DNA of 64,000 bases from Gerris lacustris (lineage: Eukaryota > Arthropoda > Insecta > Hemiptera > Gerridae): contig OX578286.1 of assembly GCA_951217055.1 (NCBI GenBank), positions 4,876,033-4,940,032 on the forward strand, read 5' to 3'. The first letter of the stretch is position 1. Every line of letters starts with the position of its first letter. The notes below the pieces were generated by a model. It saw nothing but the letters and a program-made list of their open reading frames with translations, did not search any database and was not told the origin of the DNA. Positions 20,375 through 31,860 of the stretch are shown piece after piece. A program made the translations under genes and the position numbers.

Positions 20375-20830
20375 AATGAGAAGCGAGTCTACTTCATGTC
20401 TAGGATCGACGTTTCGAATTTTTTTATTTGCTAAATATGTACTTATTTTTAAATAAAGTGACTCTTAGAACCAGAAAAAGTCTGAAATCACCACTGGTTT
20501 AAAATAATAATGACTTTTGTAAATATGTAATCATATTTGTACACAAAATACATGTAAACAATAAATATTTATTCTTGTCTCTTCTGTTTATGTAATATCT
20601 ATTTGTAATTTTACCATTTATTTTTGTACCTTACTTATTTTATGATTTGTATAGGTACTAGAGAGAAAGTATTATGTTAGATCAAAATATAAATTTTAGG
20701 GTTTTTTTTTACAATTATAATAATATCTAATAAGAAATTATCTTTGTAAAAAGAAATAAGTGTTTCGACAGTTATCTGTCAAAAAAAAAAAGAAAAAAAA
20801 GCAATTTTGATTAAAATTGATAATACAAGT
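20375..20830. other. A+T-rich spacer, no gene seen
   Basis: Simple A+T-rich sequence with poly-T and poly-A runs. No frame or repeat structure is convincing. Confidence 0.4.
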
Positions 20831-20833
20831 ATA

Positions 20834-21408
20834 GTCCAGGAGATAGCGTGCAAAAAAGTGTCTGACTAACATCAAGCTAGAATTTTGTATACAAGTCAAT
20901 CATTTTGCAACTTTTAGGAATATGTGGTCGGCTAGATCCGTCTGCGGAACATAGCTAGGCAATAGGCATTTGAAAAAAACAAAATGGTGGAGAGCGGTCA
21001 TGTCCCACCAATTATAGTGGACAATATGATTTTCATGATCCTGAGTACAGAATTGGTTAGTAGACCAAAAATCAAGTTGATGTTTTTTTAACACTTTATA
21101 GGTTAGTTATTCAAATATTACTAAAAATCAACTTGGTCACCTGTCAAGGGACAAACTAACATCAACTTGATTTTCGGTCTACTAACTAATTCTGTACTCA
21201 GGATCATGAAAATCACATTGTCCACCATAATTGGTAAGACATGGCCGCTCTGCACCGGTTTGTTTTTTTCAAACGCCTATTGCCAAGCTATGTCCCGCAG
21301 ACGAACTTAGCCGACCATACATTCTAAAAAGGTACCAAAAGATTAATTTGTACACAAAATTCTAGCTTGATGTTAGTCAGACACTTTTTTGCACGCTATC
21401 TCCTGGAC
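20834..21408. mobile_element. Family N foldback element, TA target
   Basis: The left end GTCCAGGAGATAGCGTGCAA and its complement at the right end begin arms of about 265 bp that include CTAACATCAAGCTAGAATTT and CATGATCCTGAGTACAGAAT. Only about 35-50 bp in the middle is unpaired. TA stands on both sides (20832-20833, 21409-21410), as for Tc1/mariner-type MITEs. One arm occurs alone at 35236-35375. Confidence 0.85.
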
Positions 21409-21671
21409 TATTATTGGATTTAAATTCGGAATCACTATGAACATGGGAGAAATTGTTAGAGTTTATCGAACTAATTTTCTTTTATACTTCTACTTTACTA
21501 CTTTTAATATAGTTATGATTGTTTGTTACTGGAATGTTTTTTAAAAATAGATTTTGACAGTAGTCATTAACGCAACAAGAGAGAAGTACGCATTCCTGCT
21601 CGAGGTTTAGTTATCTCCTGAGGCAGATAATCCTGAGAGCAGAAATACTTCGATCTATGATGCGTATTAAA

Positions 21672-22250
21672 TTTTATCTACGATTGATACGAAATATAAA
21701 CATTATATCTTTGTTTAGATGCGTAGAAAGTGATTATTTACGTACTTGTATTCATTGCGCATGCGCGTCCCATAGTTCTGAAGAATTCCTCTTCTTTACC
21801 ACACTAGTGCGGTAAAGAAGAGGAATTCTTCAGCTTTACGCACGATAAGCAAGTTTGTTTACATTTAACAAAACTAATTTGCAGTTCTTTTATTAAAATA
21901 ACTGTTTATATCGAGTTTTTAGTGAAAAACAATAAGTGAATCAAGTGAATTTGACGAAAATGTAGAGAATAATACTCCTCCAGAAATAATTAATTCGGCA
22001 AAAAATACAACTAATGAATTAATGCCATCTTTATCAAGAGAGAGATACGAACTTACATACAGCAAGTTTATTTTTTTCTGTATTTATTATTTAAATCTAA
22101 CAATCGTAGATAAAGTACAGTACGCAACTCGTGCGAAAACGGCATTTTGCATTGCTCGTGTGGTTTTACCACCCTCGCTATCGCTCGGGTGCAAACTCCA
22201 CACTCGCAAGCAAAATGCTACTTTCCGCACTCGACGCGTAATGTACTATT
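21672..22250 (+). mobile_element. Family D element
   Basis: Complete copy from TTTATCTACGATTGATACGA to CGACGCGTAATGTACTATT. It has the palindrome at 21778-21833 (spacer ACACTAGTGC), the ORF remnant near 21934-22095, and the terminal hairpin with ACCACCCTCGCTATCGCTCG as its loop. Confidence 0.85.
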
Positions 22251-22261
22251 ATCTATGACTA

Positions 22262-22754
22262 GAGGTCGACCAAGAAGTCATGGAAATGAGAGGAGTGCGC
22301 TAGTGTCGTCATGTACAGTCAGTTTTTGATATAATAGACCACGGTCAAAAAACACAGTGTTGTTCTTCTGTTATTAATAATTTTATTTTTGATAACTTCT
22401 ATATTTTTTGCAACAGGCAACACTGTACCTGATAAGAAATCACAAATAATATACGATATCTTTATATTATTATTTATTGATTAATAATATTCTTTAAATC
22501 TAAATCGATATTCTTTTTCCTTAATCAATTTTTTTTCTTCCTCTTTATTTCTGAGTTTGATTTGGATTTAGATAGAACAGTTCTGTGTAAAATAAACAAA
22601 ACAGGAAACCTAACAGATTGGAAACCTTCCTGTTGTTATTCGTGAGATTTGACATAACTGGGCATGTCATACAAACACAAACTAGGAATGGTTATTGTCT
22701 TAGCACCCGACTTTTTTCCGTTTCTCCCGTGTTCATGACTTCTTGGTCGACCTC
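22262..22754 (+). mobile_element. Family E MITE, TA target
   Basis: The ends are GAGGTCGACCAAGAAGTCAT and its complement, flanked by TA at 22260-22261 and 22755-22756. The interior is non-coding. It has the Tc1/mariner-type form. Confidence 0.9.
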
Positions 22755-22807
22755 TAGTATATCATGGCTACCTTAAATAACCTTCCCGCAAAAAATTAAC
22801 TTTACTA

Positions 22808-23368
22808 GAGGTCGACCAAGAAGTCATGGAAATGTGAGGAGTGCACTAGTGTCGTCATGTACAGTCAGTTTTTGATATAATAGACCACGGTCAAAAAGCA
22901 CAGTGTTGTTCTTTGGTTATTAATCATTTTATTTTTAATAACTTCTGTTTTGCTACAGGCAACACTGAACCTCATAAGAAATCACTAATAATATACGATA
23001 ATATCTTAATATTATTATTTATTGATTATTCATAATAATATTCTTTAAATCTAAATCGATTTTCTTCTTTCTTAATCTATTTTCTTCTTCCTCTTTATTT
23101 CTGAGTTTCATTTGTATTTAGGACAGTTGTGACTGTGACTATAATTCGTATTGTATAAAAACAAACAAAACAGGAAACCTAACAGATTGGAAACCTTCTT
23201 GTTGTTGTTATTCGTGAGATTTGACATAACTGGGCATGTCATACAAACTAGAAATGGGTATTGTCTTAGCACCCGACTGTACTGACTTCGGCACTACTCG
23301 GAAGTTCCTATTTTAAACGAAGTTAAGCTTTCCGTTTCTCCCGTGTTCATGACTTCTTGGTCGACCTC
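22808..23368 (+). mobile_element. Family E MITE, second copy in tandem orientation
   Basis: Same ends and the same orientation as the copy 53 bp to its left; TA at 22806-22807 and 23369-23370. The right part is longer (CGACTGTACTGACTTCGGCA, CTACTCGGAAGTTCC) than in the first copy, where that segment is deleted. Confidence 0.9.
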
Positions 23369-23706
23369 TACCAACATAATACTTAAAAATACGTGTGGTG
23401 TCGCGGGATACCCGGTAGGAACGAAGTTCCTTACCCTTTTCATTAAATATAAATTATAAAATCGCTGTAATAACTACGTATACATGGTGGAGTTAGAAAA
23501 GAGACAAAATTAAAAGTAACTAACTATTTGCACCAGCGGAGTTAAGGCAAAATTAAATGAAAATCTTTTTATTATCTTTGAAGCGTTTCAATAAATAATG
23601 TATTGTATATTGAGAAAAAAGTTAAAGATAAATTTATAGTTAAAGCAGATGGTTGTAGAACGAAAAAGAACTGTCCTCCCAGGCCCCGTCGGCATATTAT
23701 TCCAAT

Positions 23707-24547
23707 CAGGGGCGTAGCTAGAGAAAAATTTCGGGGGGAGCTAAATTGCTGGTTTAGTATAACCAGTAACCAGTGCTCGATTTCTAGAAATTGAGGTGCC
23801 GGATCTACAACCTACCCTCTCTCTACCCCCCCCCCCCCTTTAAAAGGGGGGTCCGGGGGTCCTCCCCCGGGAAATTTTTTAAAAATAAACGTTCAAAAAC
23901 AGCATTTTCAGCAGTTTTACACGTAAACCCACACTGCAGTCAGGTGGGTTTTTCGTGCGTAAACTTATTTTAAGAAGTATTTTTTATAAACAATTTCTTG
24001 ATTAGCATGCCACGTGTTGTTATAATACTCTCAATAAATAAATAGATAGTTAGGTTTATACGAATAATTAAATCAACAAAACATTTCCTGTCTCACTAGC
24101 TCCGGGAGAGTTTTAGCACAGCAACTCTGCAAAGTACTTATTTAATACGATCCCTGCCATTAAAAAAACCTTTTTTGTTAAGGTTATCATAATTTAGTAG
24201 TATAATCTCAACAAAAGAGATATTTTTTGTATTCGGAAAAAAAAATATTTGCCCCCCAAAAAATACAATGGTGTCAGTTTAATACATGATGTCCTTAATA
24301 AAATTTGTAGTCACTCACTGACAAACAAAATTTTAACTAAAGATTTTAAAAAAATCTTAGTGCCAATAATTTTATTTTTTATTTATCAGAGAGAGAGGTC
24401 CCGGAACGCCGTTCCGCCCGAAATCGAGCCCTGAGTATAACCACATAAATGTGTCAGGACCTAGCAAGTTTTAGGTCTAAACTAAAAAGGGGGAGTATAA
24501 GAATATACAATACACACGTAATGCTTTTCATTTAGATAACTTTTCAT

Positions 24548-24635
<88 letters not shown>

Positions 24636-24767
24636 ATATACATACACATACATCTATATACGTAATAAAACCACTCTTGCTATTGCTCTTTAATAAAATC
24701 ACTCCATGCAAATTTCGGGGGGGGCTGGAGCCCCCTCAGCCCCCCCCCCCCCTTATCTACGCCCCTG
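23707..24767 (+). mobile_element. Non-autonomous hAT element
   Basis: The left end is CAGGGGCGTAGCTAGAGAAA and the right end CTTATCTACGCCCCTG. The 8-bp flanks are ATTCCAAT (23699-23706) and ACTCCAAT (24768-24775), a target duplication with one change. Subterminal G- and C-runs (TTTCGGGGGG, CCCCCC) are typical of this class. No transposase frame remains. The middle holds an (AT)n(GT)n run. Confidence 0.9.
24549..24652. repeat. (AT)n(GT)n microsatellite inside the hAT element
   Basis: About 65 bp of AT followed by about 20 bp of GT and a short TACATACACA tract. Confidence 0.95.
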
Positions 24768-25429
24768 ACTCCAATTAAATATTAAAATAAAAAATATAAA
24801 TCATTAACTCATAAAAACTTCTACTTGTATCAGGTTGAAATGTTACATGATTGTTCCAATTGTACTGTAGGTGATGTATACAAAGATTCATTTAAATCTT
24901 TACGTTTGAACGTAAGATATCGGTAAAAACGTTGTTTTCTTTATTTTAATCGGTTTGGTCCGCTTTAATAAATTTAGCGATCTTTATCACTTCATAGTAG
25001 TGTCGGTGTTCGTTTTACTAAAAAAAAATATTTTAAAAAGTGGTTTGTCTCATTAAATAGATGAAGTTAGAATTTTTTAACGTCCAAAAATTCCAATTTT
25101 AAATTCGAAGCTTACGCTACGAAGCTGCTTAGTTTACGCGAGCGTTGCGCGTGAACGCTTGGGCGGATAACGTTGTCCAACGAACTTGTCCCTGACATTG
25201 GTAAAATGAACATGTGTACCAAATTTCAATTAAGTCGGTCAACTTTTACACAAGTTATCGCCATCGGTAGATTTCGTGACGGTTATTTTGTGACGGTGAT
25301 TTTGGTAGTTTTTTTCGGATTCACTCCCGGGCTCCAGAACGTGTTCACTATATATATATACCAAGTTCACTACAATGTGTGACAATCCATACAACAATTT
25401 GAGTAAATGTTTAATTAAGTTAATCTTTA

Positions 25430-25520
25430 GGCACTTCTTTAGACTGTTACTCCCCTTATAAAAACAGAAGTGTGATATTCCTTTGTCCCAAAGTACATTT
25501 GACTAAACATCCCTTTGACT
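25430..25520 (+). mobile_element. Family P left part, truncated
   Basis: GGCACTTCTTTAGACTGTTA to CTAAACATCCCTTTG is retained and the right end is missing. The sequences to its left (25376-25428) and right (25551-25612) are diverged duplicates of each other (TGTGACAA...AATTTRAGTAAATG). Confidence 0.75.
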
Positions 25521-26041
25521 GTGTTTGTGTTTACAATATTATAACTATATGTGTGACAAACTATACTATACAATTTAAGTAAATGGTTTATTAAAATAAT
25601 CTCTAATATATGAAGTTGTTAGGTTGACTAAGTAGAAAGGTTAAGTAGCGGACCTCACCCAGTCTCATTACTTATTCACTGTCAAGTTTGGTAATGACCG
25701 ATGGAATCCTTGGTCTGCAAGTTTTTAATTCACAACTCAAAACACGTATGAATCCTTAAACCTTGTTTTATATTGCGACTGTGCTACGGTGTTGTCACAT
25801 CGCACGAGGCACACGCCCTACCTCGCCTTCTGTTTAATATTTCGATATACGAGGTATTACCTGCCTTTCTGCTTCACTTTCGGACATCGTGATGGCATTT
25901 CATCCAGCTGAAAAAAACAATTGAAAACAACCTTGAAACATTAATAGTTTATTTTTATTTTTTTATTAGACAATTTTAACTAAATAATTTTTTACTCCTT
26001 AGATTGTTACTCCCCTAAGTGGATTTTAGAATACAAATAAT

Positions 26042-26571
26042 TTCAAGACAAAAAGAACTTTTTATATACCTACTACGTTTTTAAATTTTCTGTTGAATCA
26101 TATGTAATGTTGAAGTACAGATGCATAAAAATTAAACCTATCTCTAGGACACCAGTGTAAACAAACCTGGTTGCGACACGTCAATTAATTTATTTCTTTG
26201 TTTACTTTTCCTTTTTCGCTGTCATTCAATGTTAATCTCTTAATAAAAAATCACCAATTTAAAACCCATCAAAAAAAAGATTGTAAATATGGGTCATGTC
26301 AAAACAAATAAAATAACTTGCGGATTTTTTCCGAACTAACTTTCCATACAGCAAAATTTGCTGAAAACGAATTAAATTCTACTGAAATATGGCTAAAAGT
26401 ATTAAAATTATGCACTGTCATCGTGTTCTGAGCTATTCTAAAAGTTTCAATTGTCTAGCTACTCGAGAAGTTAGTTAGAAATCGATTGCCAGATTTGTAC
26501 CGGACAAACAAACACACAAACAAACAAACAAACACATAAACAAATAAGAAAGCAACTTATAAAAGCGTTGT
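26042..26571 (+). mobile_element. Family A element (variant subfamily) nested in P
   Basis: It starts TTCAAGACAAAAAGAACTTT and ends AAAAGCGTTGT. It shares the CACGTCAATTAATTTATT segment with the copy at 5917 and lacks the ATCGATATATT region. The P sequence TTTTAGAATACAAAT | AAATGACTTT is split by it. Confidence 0.8.
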
Positions 26572-26659
26572 AATAAATGACTTTAACTAAATAACTATTA
26601 TGACAAAGTGATGTTTAGTCCAATGTACTTTGGGACAATGGAATATCACACTTCTGTTT

Positions 26660-29600
26660 TTATAAGGGGAGTAACAGTCTAAAGAAGAACATTCAGTACA
26701 CATTCTTTACATTGTTACTCTCCTCTATTTTCTTTATACAGGGAGTAACAGTTTAAAGAAGAACATTCCGTACACCTTCTTTAGATTGTTACTCCGCTCT
26801 GTTTTCTTTATAAGGGGAGTAACAATCTAAAAGAAGAACATTTCTTACACCTTCTTTAGATTGTTACTCCGCTCTGTTTTCTTTATAAGGGGAGTAACAA
26901 TCTAAAAGAAGAACATTCCGTACACCTTCTTTAGATTGTTACTCCGCTCTGTTTTCTTTATAAAGAGAGTAACAATCTAAAGAAGAACATTCTGTACACC
27001 TTCTTTAGATTGTTACTCCCCTCTGTTTTCTTTATAAAGAGAGTAACAATCTAAAGAAGAACATTCCGTACACCTTCTTTAGATTGTTACGCCCCTCTGT
27101 TAACTTTATAAAGAGAGTAACAATCTAAAGAAGAACATTCCGTACACCTTCTTTAGATTGTTACTCCGCTCTGTTTTCTTTATAAAGAGAGTAACAATCT
27201 AAAGAAGAACATTCTGTACACCTTCTTTAGATTGTTACTCCCCTCTGTTTTCTTTATAAAGAGAGTAACAATCTAAAGAAGAACATTCCGTACACCTTCT
27301 TTAGATTGTTACGCCCCTCTGTTAACTTTATAAAGAGAGTAACAATCTAAAGAAGAACATTCCGTACACCTTCTTTAGATTGTTACGCCCCTCTGTTAAC
27401 TTTATAAAGAGAGTAACAATCTAAAGAAGAACATTCTGTACACCTTCTTTAGATTGTTACTCCCCTCTGTTTTCTTTATAAAGAGAGTAACAATCTAAAG
27501 AAGAACATTCCGTACACCTTCTTTAGATTGTTACGCCCCTCTGTTAACTTTATAAAGAGAGTAACAATCTAAAGAAGAACATTCCGTACACCTTCTTTAG
27601 ATTGTTACTCCGCTCTGTTTTCTTTATAAAGAGAGTAACAATCTAAAGAAGAACATTCTGTACACCTTCTTTAGATTGTTACTCCCCTCTGTTTTCTTTA
27701 TAAAGAGAGTAACAATCTAAAGAAGAACATTCCGTACACCTTCTTTAGATTGTTACGCCCCTCTGTTAACTTTATAAAGAGAGTAACAATCTAAAGAAGA
27801 ACATTCCGTACACCTTCTTTAGATTGTTACGCCCCTCTGTTAACTTTATAAAGAGAGTAACAATCTAAAGAAGAACATTCTGTACACCTTCTTTAGATTG
27901 TTACTCCCCTCTGTTTTCTTTATAAAGAGAGTAACAATCTAAAGAAGAACATTCCGTACACCTTCTTTAGATTGTTACGCCCCTCTGTTAACTTTATAAA
28001 GAGAGTAACAATCTAAAGAAGAACATTCCGTACACCTTCTTTAGATTGTTACTCCCCTCTGTTTTCTTTATAAAGAGAGTAACAATCTAAAGAAGAACAT
28101 TCCGTACACCTTCTTTAGATTGTTACGCCCCTCTGTTAACTTTATAAAGAGAGTAACAATCTAAAGAAGAACATTCCGTACACCTTCTTTAGATTGTTAC
28201 GCCCCTCTGTTAACTTTATAAAGAGAGTAACAATCTAAAGAAGAACATTCTGTACACCTTCTTTAGATTGTTACTCCCCTCTGTTTTCTTTATAAAGAGA
28301 GTAACAATCTAAAGAAGAACATTCCGTACACCTTCTTTAGATTGTTACGCCCCTCTGTTAACTTTATAAAGAGAGTAACAATCTAAAGAAGAACATTCCG
28401 TACACCTTCTTTAGATTGTTACGCCCCTCTGTTAACTTTATAAAGAGAGTAACAATCTAAAGAAGAACATTCCGTACACCTTCTTTAGATTGTTACGCCC
28501 CTCTGTTAACTTTATAAAGAGAGTAACAATCTAAAGAAGAACATTCCGTACACCTTCTTTAGATTGTTACGCCCCTCTGTTATCTTTATAAAGAGAGTAA
28601 CAATCTAAAGAAGAACATTCCGTACACCTTCTTTAGATTGTTACGCCCCTCTGTTAACTTTATAAAGAGAGTAACAATCTAAAGAAGAACATTCCGTACA
28701 CCTTCTTTAGATTGTTACGCCCCTCTGTTATCTTTATAAAGAGAGTAACAATCTAAAGAAGAACATTCTGTACACCTTCTTTAGATTGTTACGCCCCTCT
28801 GTTATCTTTATAAAGAGAGTAACAATCTAAAGAAGAACATTCTGTACACCTTCTTTAGATTGTTACTCCCCTCTGTTTTCTTTATAAAGAGAGTAACAAT
28901 CTAAAGAAGAACATTCTGTACACCTTCTTTAGATTGTTACTCCCCTCTGTTTTCTTTATAAAGAGAGTAACAATCTAAAGAAGAACATTCTGTACACCTT
29001 CTTTAGATTGTTACTCCCCTCTGTTTTCTTTATAAAGAGAGTAACAATCTAAAGAAGAACATTCTGTACACCTTCTTTAGATTGTTACTCCTCTCTGTTT
29101 TCTTTATAAAGAGAGTAACAATCTAAAGAAGAACATTCCGTACACCTTCTTTAGATTGTTACTCCCCTCTGTTAACTTTATAAAGATAGTAACAATCTAA
29201 AGAAGAACATTCTGTACACCTTCTTTAGATTGTTACTCCCCTCTGTTTTCTTTATAAAGAGAGTAACAATCTAAAGAAGAACATTCCGTACACCTTCTTT
29301 AGATTGTTACTCCCCTCTGTTTTCTTTATAAAGAGAGTAACAATCTAAAGAAGAACATTCTGTACACCTTCTTTAGATTGTTACGCCCCTCTGTTAACTT
29401 TATAAAGAGAGTAACAATCTAAAGAAGAACATTCCGTACACCTTCTTTAGATTGTTACGCCCCTCTGTTATCTTTATAAAGAGAGTAACAATCTAAAGAA
29501 GAACATTCCGTACACCTTCTTTAGATTGTTACGCCCCTCTGTTATCTTTATAAAGAGAGTAACAATCTAAAGAAGAACATTCCGTACACCTTCTTTAGAT

Positions 29601-30167
29601 TGTTACTCCCCTCTGTTTTCTTTATAAAGAGAGTAACAATCTAAAGAAGAACATTCCGTACACCTTCTTTAGATTGTTACTCCCCTCTGCTTTCATTATA
29701 AGGGGAGGAACAATCTAAAGAAGAACATTCCGTACACCTTCTTTAGATTGTTACTCCCCTCTGTTTTCTTTATAAAGAGAGTAACAATCTAAAGAAGAAC
29801 ATTCTGTACACCTTCTTTAGATTGTTACGCCCCTCTGTTAACTTTATAAAGAGAGTAACAATCTAAAGAAGAACATTCCGTACACCTTCTTTAGATTGTT
29901 ACGCCCCTCTGTTATCTTTATAAAGAGAGTAACAATCTAAAGAAGAACATTCCGTACACCTTCTTTAGATTGTTACGCCCCTCTGTTATCTTTATAAAGA
30001 GAGTAACAATCTAAAGAAGAACATTCCGTACACCTTCTTTAGATTGTTACTCCCCTCTGTTTTCTTTATAAAGAGAGTAACAATCTAAAGAAGAACATTC
30101 CGTACACCTTCTTTAGATTGTTACTCCCCTCTGCTTTCATTATAAGGGGAGGAACAATCTAAAGAAG
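26660..30167. repeat. 74-bp hairpin satellite, about 47 units, 444-bp higher order
   Basis: Each unit contains CTTCTTTAGATTGTTACTC and its exact complement 22 bases later, linked by AACATTCYGTACAC. Two main classes exist: CTCCCCTCTGTTTTC, whose stem is perfect, and CGCCCCTCTGTTAAC or CGCCCCTCTGTTATC, with one stem mismatch. The class order repeats every six units (444 bp), for example CTCCGCT at 27163 and 27607, and the GGGGAGGAACA variant at 29696 and 30140. The unit count was made by eye. Confidence 0.95.
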
Positions 30168-30941
30168 TGCCCATAATTTCACGTTTTAAGCAATAATTAT
30201 GTATGTTTTTATAATGATTTGATTGGCATGAAGTGAAGAACTTTACATTAGTAGTAAACTCACAGATACTAGCTTGAGTTATTGACAATCCAATTAGGCA
30301 CAAACCAGAATCTAAAAGAATTTTCACAATGCAAAAGAGAATAATTAGGACGATTCTCTGCCAAATAATAGACGTTCTATGGGCGTCCATTATAGGCAAA
30401 GAGGGGGCTCCTCCCCCTATTAATAAATGCGCGTGGTGTCGCGGGACACCCGGTAGGAACGAAGTACCTTAAATTTTTCATTAAATATAAATTATAAAAT
30501 TACACTGCTAAGTACGTATACATTGCTAACTACTTATACATGGCGGAGTTAGAAAAGAGACAAAATTAAAAGTAACTAAAGGTCGACCAAGAAGTCATGA
30601 ACACGGGAGATACGAAAAGCTTAACTTCGTTTAAAATCGGAACTTCCGAGTAGTGCCGAAGTCAGTACAGTCGGGTGCTAGACAATACCCATTTCTAGTT
30701 TGTATGACATGCGCAGTTACGTCAAATCTCACGAATAACAACAACAAGAAGGTTTCCAATCTGTTAGGTTTCCTGTTTTGTTTGTTTTTATACAATACGA
30801 ATTATAGTCACACCTGTCCTAAATCCAAATAACTCAGAAATAAAGAGGAAGAAATAATAGATTATGAAAGAAGAAAATCGATTTAAATTGATAGAATATT
30901 ATTATGAATAATAATATAAAGATATTATCGTACATTATTAG

Positions 30942-31860
30942 AGGAGACGGTGCTGAGCGGAATATCCAGGGGAACTGTGACGTCATTCCCGAAGCAAGAG
31001 GTGAGTGATCCTAGCGGACAAATGTGGTACTTAAATCTGTCATTTAACTCCTTAACTGCCACGGACCAATATATAATTCTAATCATATGTAAATAGAACT
31101 TAAAAAATTCTAACACTCTATAAAAAGTAAATAAACATAAAGAATAAGGAAGATTCTAAACTCTAAAGTTACTTTGGTTAACGTAACGCTACTAGTTAAA
31201 ATGCTAATTCTAATTTGGGGATGATACCCCCAAAAACTCTGAAAATCGTAAAAAAAATATATCTCGAAAACCGTTCCGACGATTTTGATAAAAAAAAAAA
31301 AATTAAAATATAGTCCAATTAAATACGATTCTATCGATATAAGCTGTTGTTAATAAGTTATTTTTATGGTAAATTTTGATGAAATGTTCGGAAATAATTA
31401 AATTTACTTACGAAAACTAACAAATGGGAAACACTGAGCTTTTTAAATATGAACTCGTATATGAGAAAGTTTGTCTGAGTTGTCTCGGACCGATTTTTTT
31501 TTTTTACTTCCTACCAGAGAAAGTTATGCAATAAAATATTAATTCATATTAAGAAGATAGTTTAATTTATAGTTTATAATTAAATCACATAGGAAGGCAA
31601 GGCAGTTAACATTTTTAAATTAAACGAAAATCGAAGTATCAGTCTAAAATAAGAAGATTGAAATAGAGATTAAGAATATTTTTCCACCGGAGTCGCTTAA
31701 ATCGGCGAATCACCTTGTGTGAACTCACCTTGTGGCAGTTTAAGGAACTAAATGACAGATGTCAAATGTAAGTACCACATTTGTCCGCTAGGATCGCTCA
31801 CCTCTTGCCTCGGGAATGACGTCACAGTTCCCTTGGATATTCCGCTCAGCACCGTCTCCT
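30942..31860. mobile_element. Family F element nested in E: long inverted repeats, 9-bp target duplication
   Basis: The ends AGGAGACGGTGCTGAGCGGA and the complement extend about 125 bp with few differences (…CAAGAGGTGAG, GATCCTAGCGGACAAATGTG). The flanks are an exact 9-bp duplication CATTATTAG (30933-30941, 31861-31869). Family E without the insertion has one copy of it. Long inverted repeats plus 9 bp point to a MULE-like element, with P-element-like as the alternative. There is no transposase frame. Confidence 0.85.
31200..31505 (-). repeat. Family G fragment inside F
   Basis: Reversed: GGGATGATACCCCCAAAAACTC, CGTTCCGACGATTTTGAT, CGATATAAGCTGTTGTTAAT, ending GTCTGAGTTGTCTCGGACCG. The B-box segment is deleted between CTGTTGTTAATAAG and TTATTTTTATGG. 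Confidence 0.7.

Larger units (their letters stand above)
23392..25343 (+). repeat. Family J copy split by a hAT element
   Basis: It starts CGTGTGGTGTCGCGGGATAC with CCGGTAGGAACGAAGTTCC. The right part has TTTACGCGAGCGTTGCGCGT, ATGAACATGTGTACCAAATT, and ends CTCCCGGGCTCCAGAACGTG. The hAT insertion at 23707-24767 interrupts it. J looks like a non-LTR 3' region joined to a conserved 5' block; I could not find an ORF with motifs. Confidence 0.7.
25991..30171 (-). mobile_element. Family P element expanded into a satellite
   Basis: The left end (TTTACTCCTTAGATTGTTAC) is decayed. The right end AACAATCTAAAGAAGTGCC is intact. The reversed unique block follows at 26578-26660, after a nested A element. 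Flanks AATAATTT (25983-25990) and CATAATTT (30172-30179) agree at 7 of 8 positions, suggesting an 8-bp target duplication. The 47-unit array is therefore internal to one transposon copy. Confidence 0.75.

Noticed and set aside
26660..30167. CRISPR-like regular array
   Set aside because: Units are contiguous, spacers are not unique, the host is eukaryotic, and the units are transposon-terminal inverted repeats.
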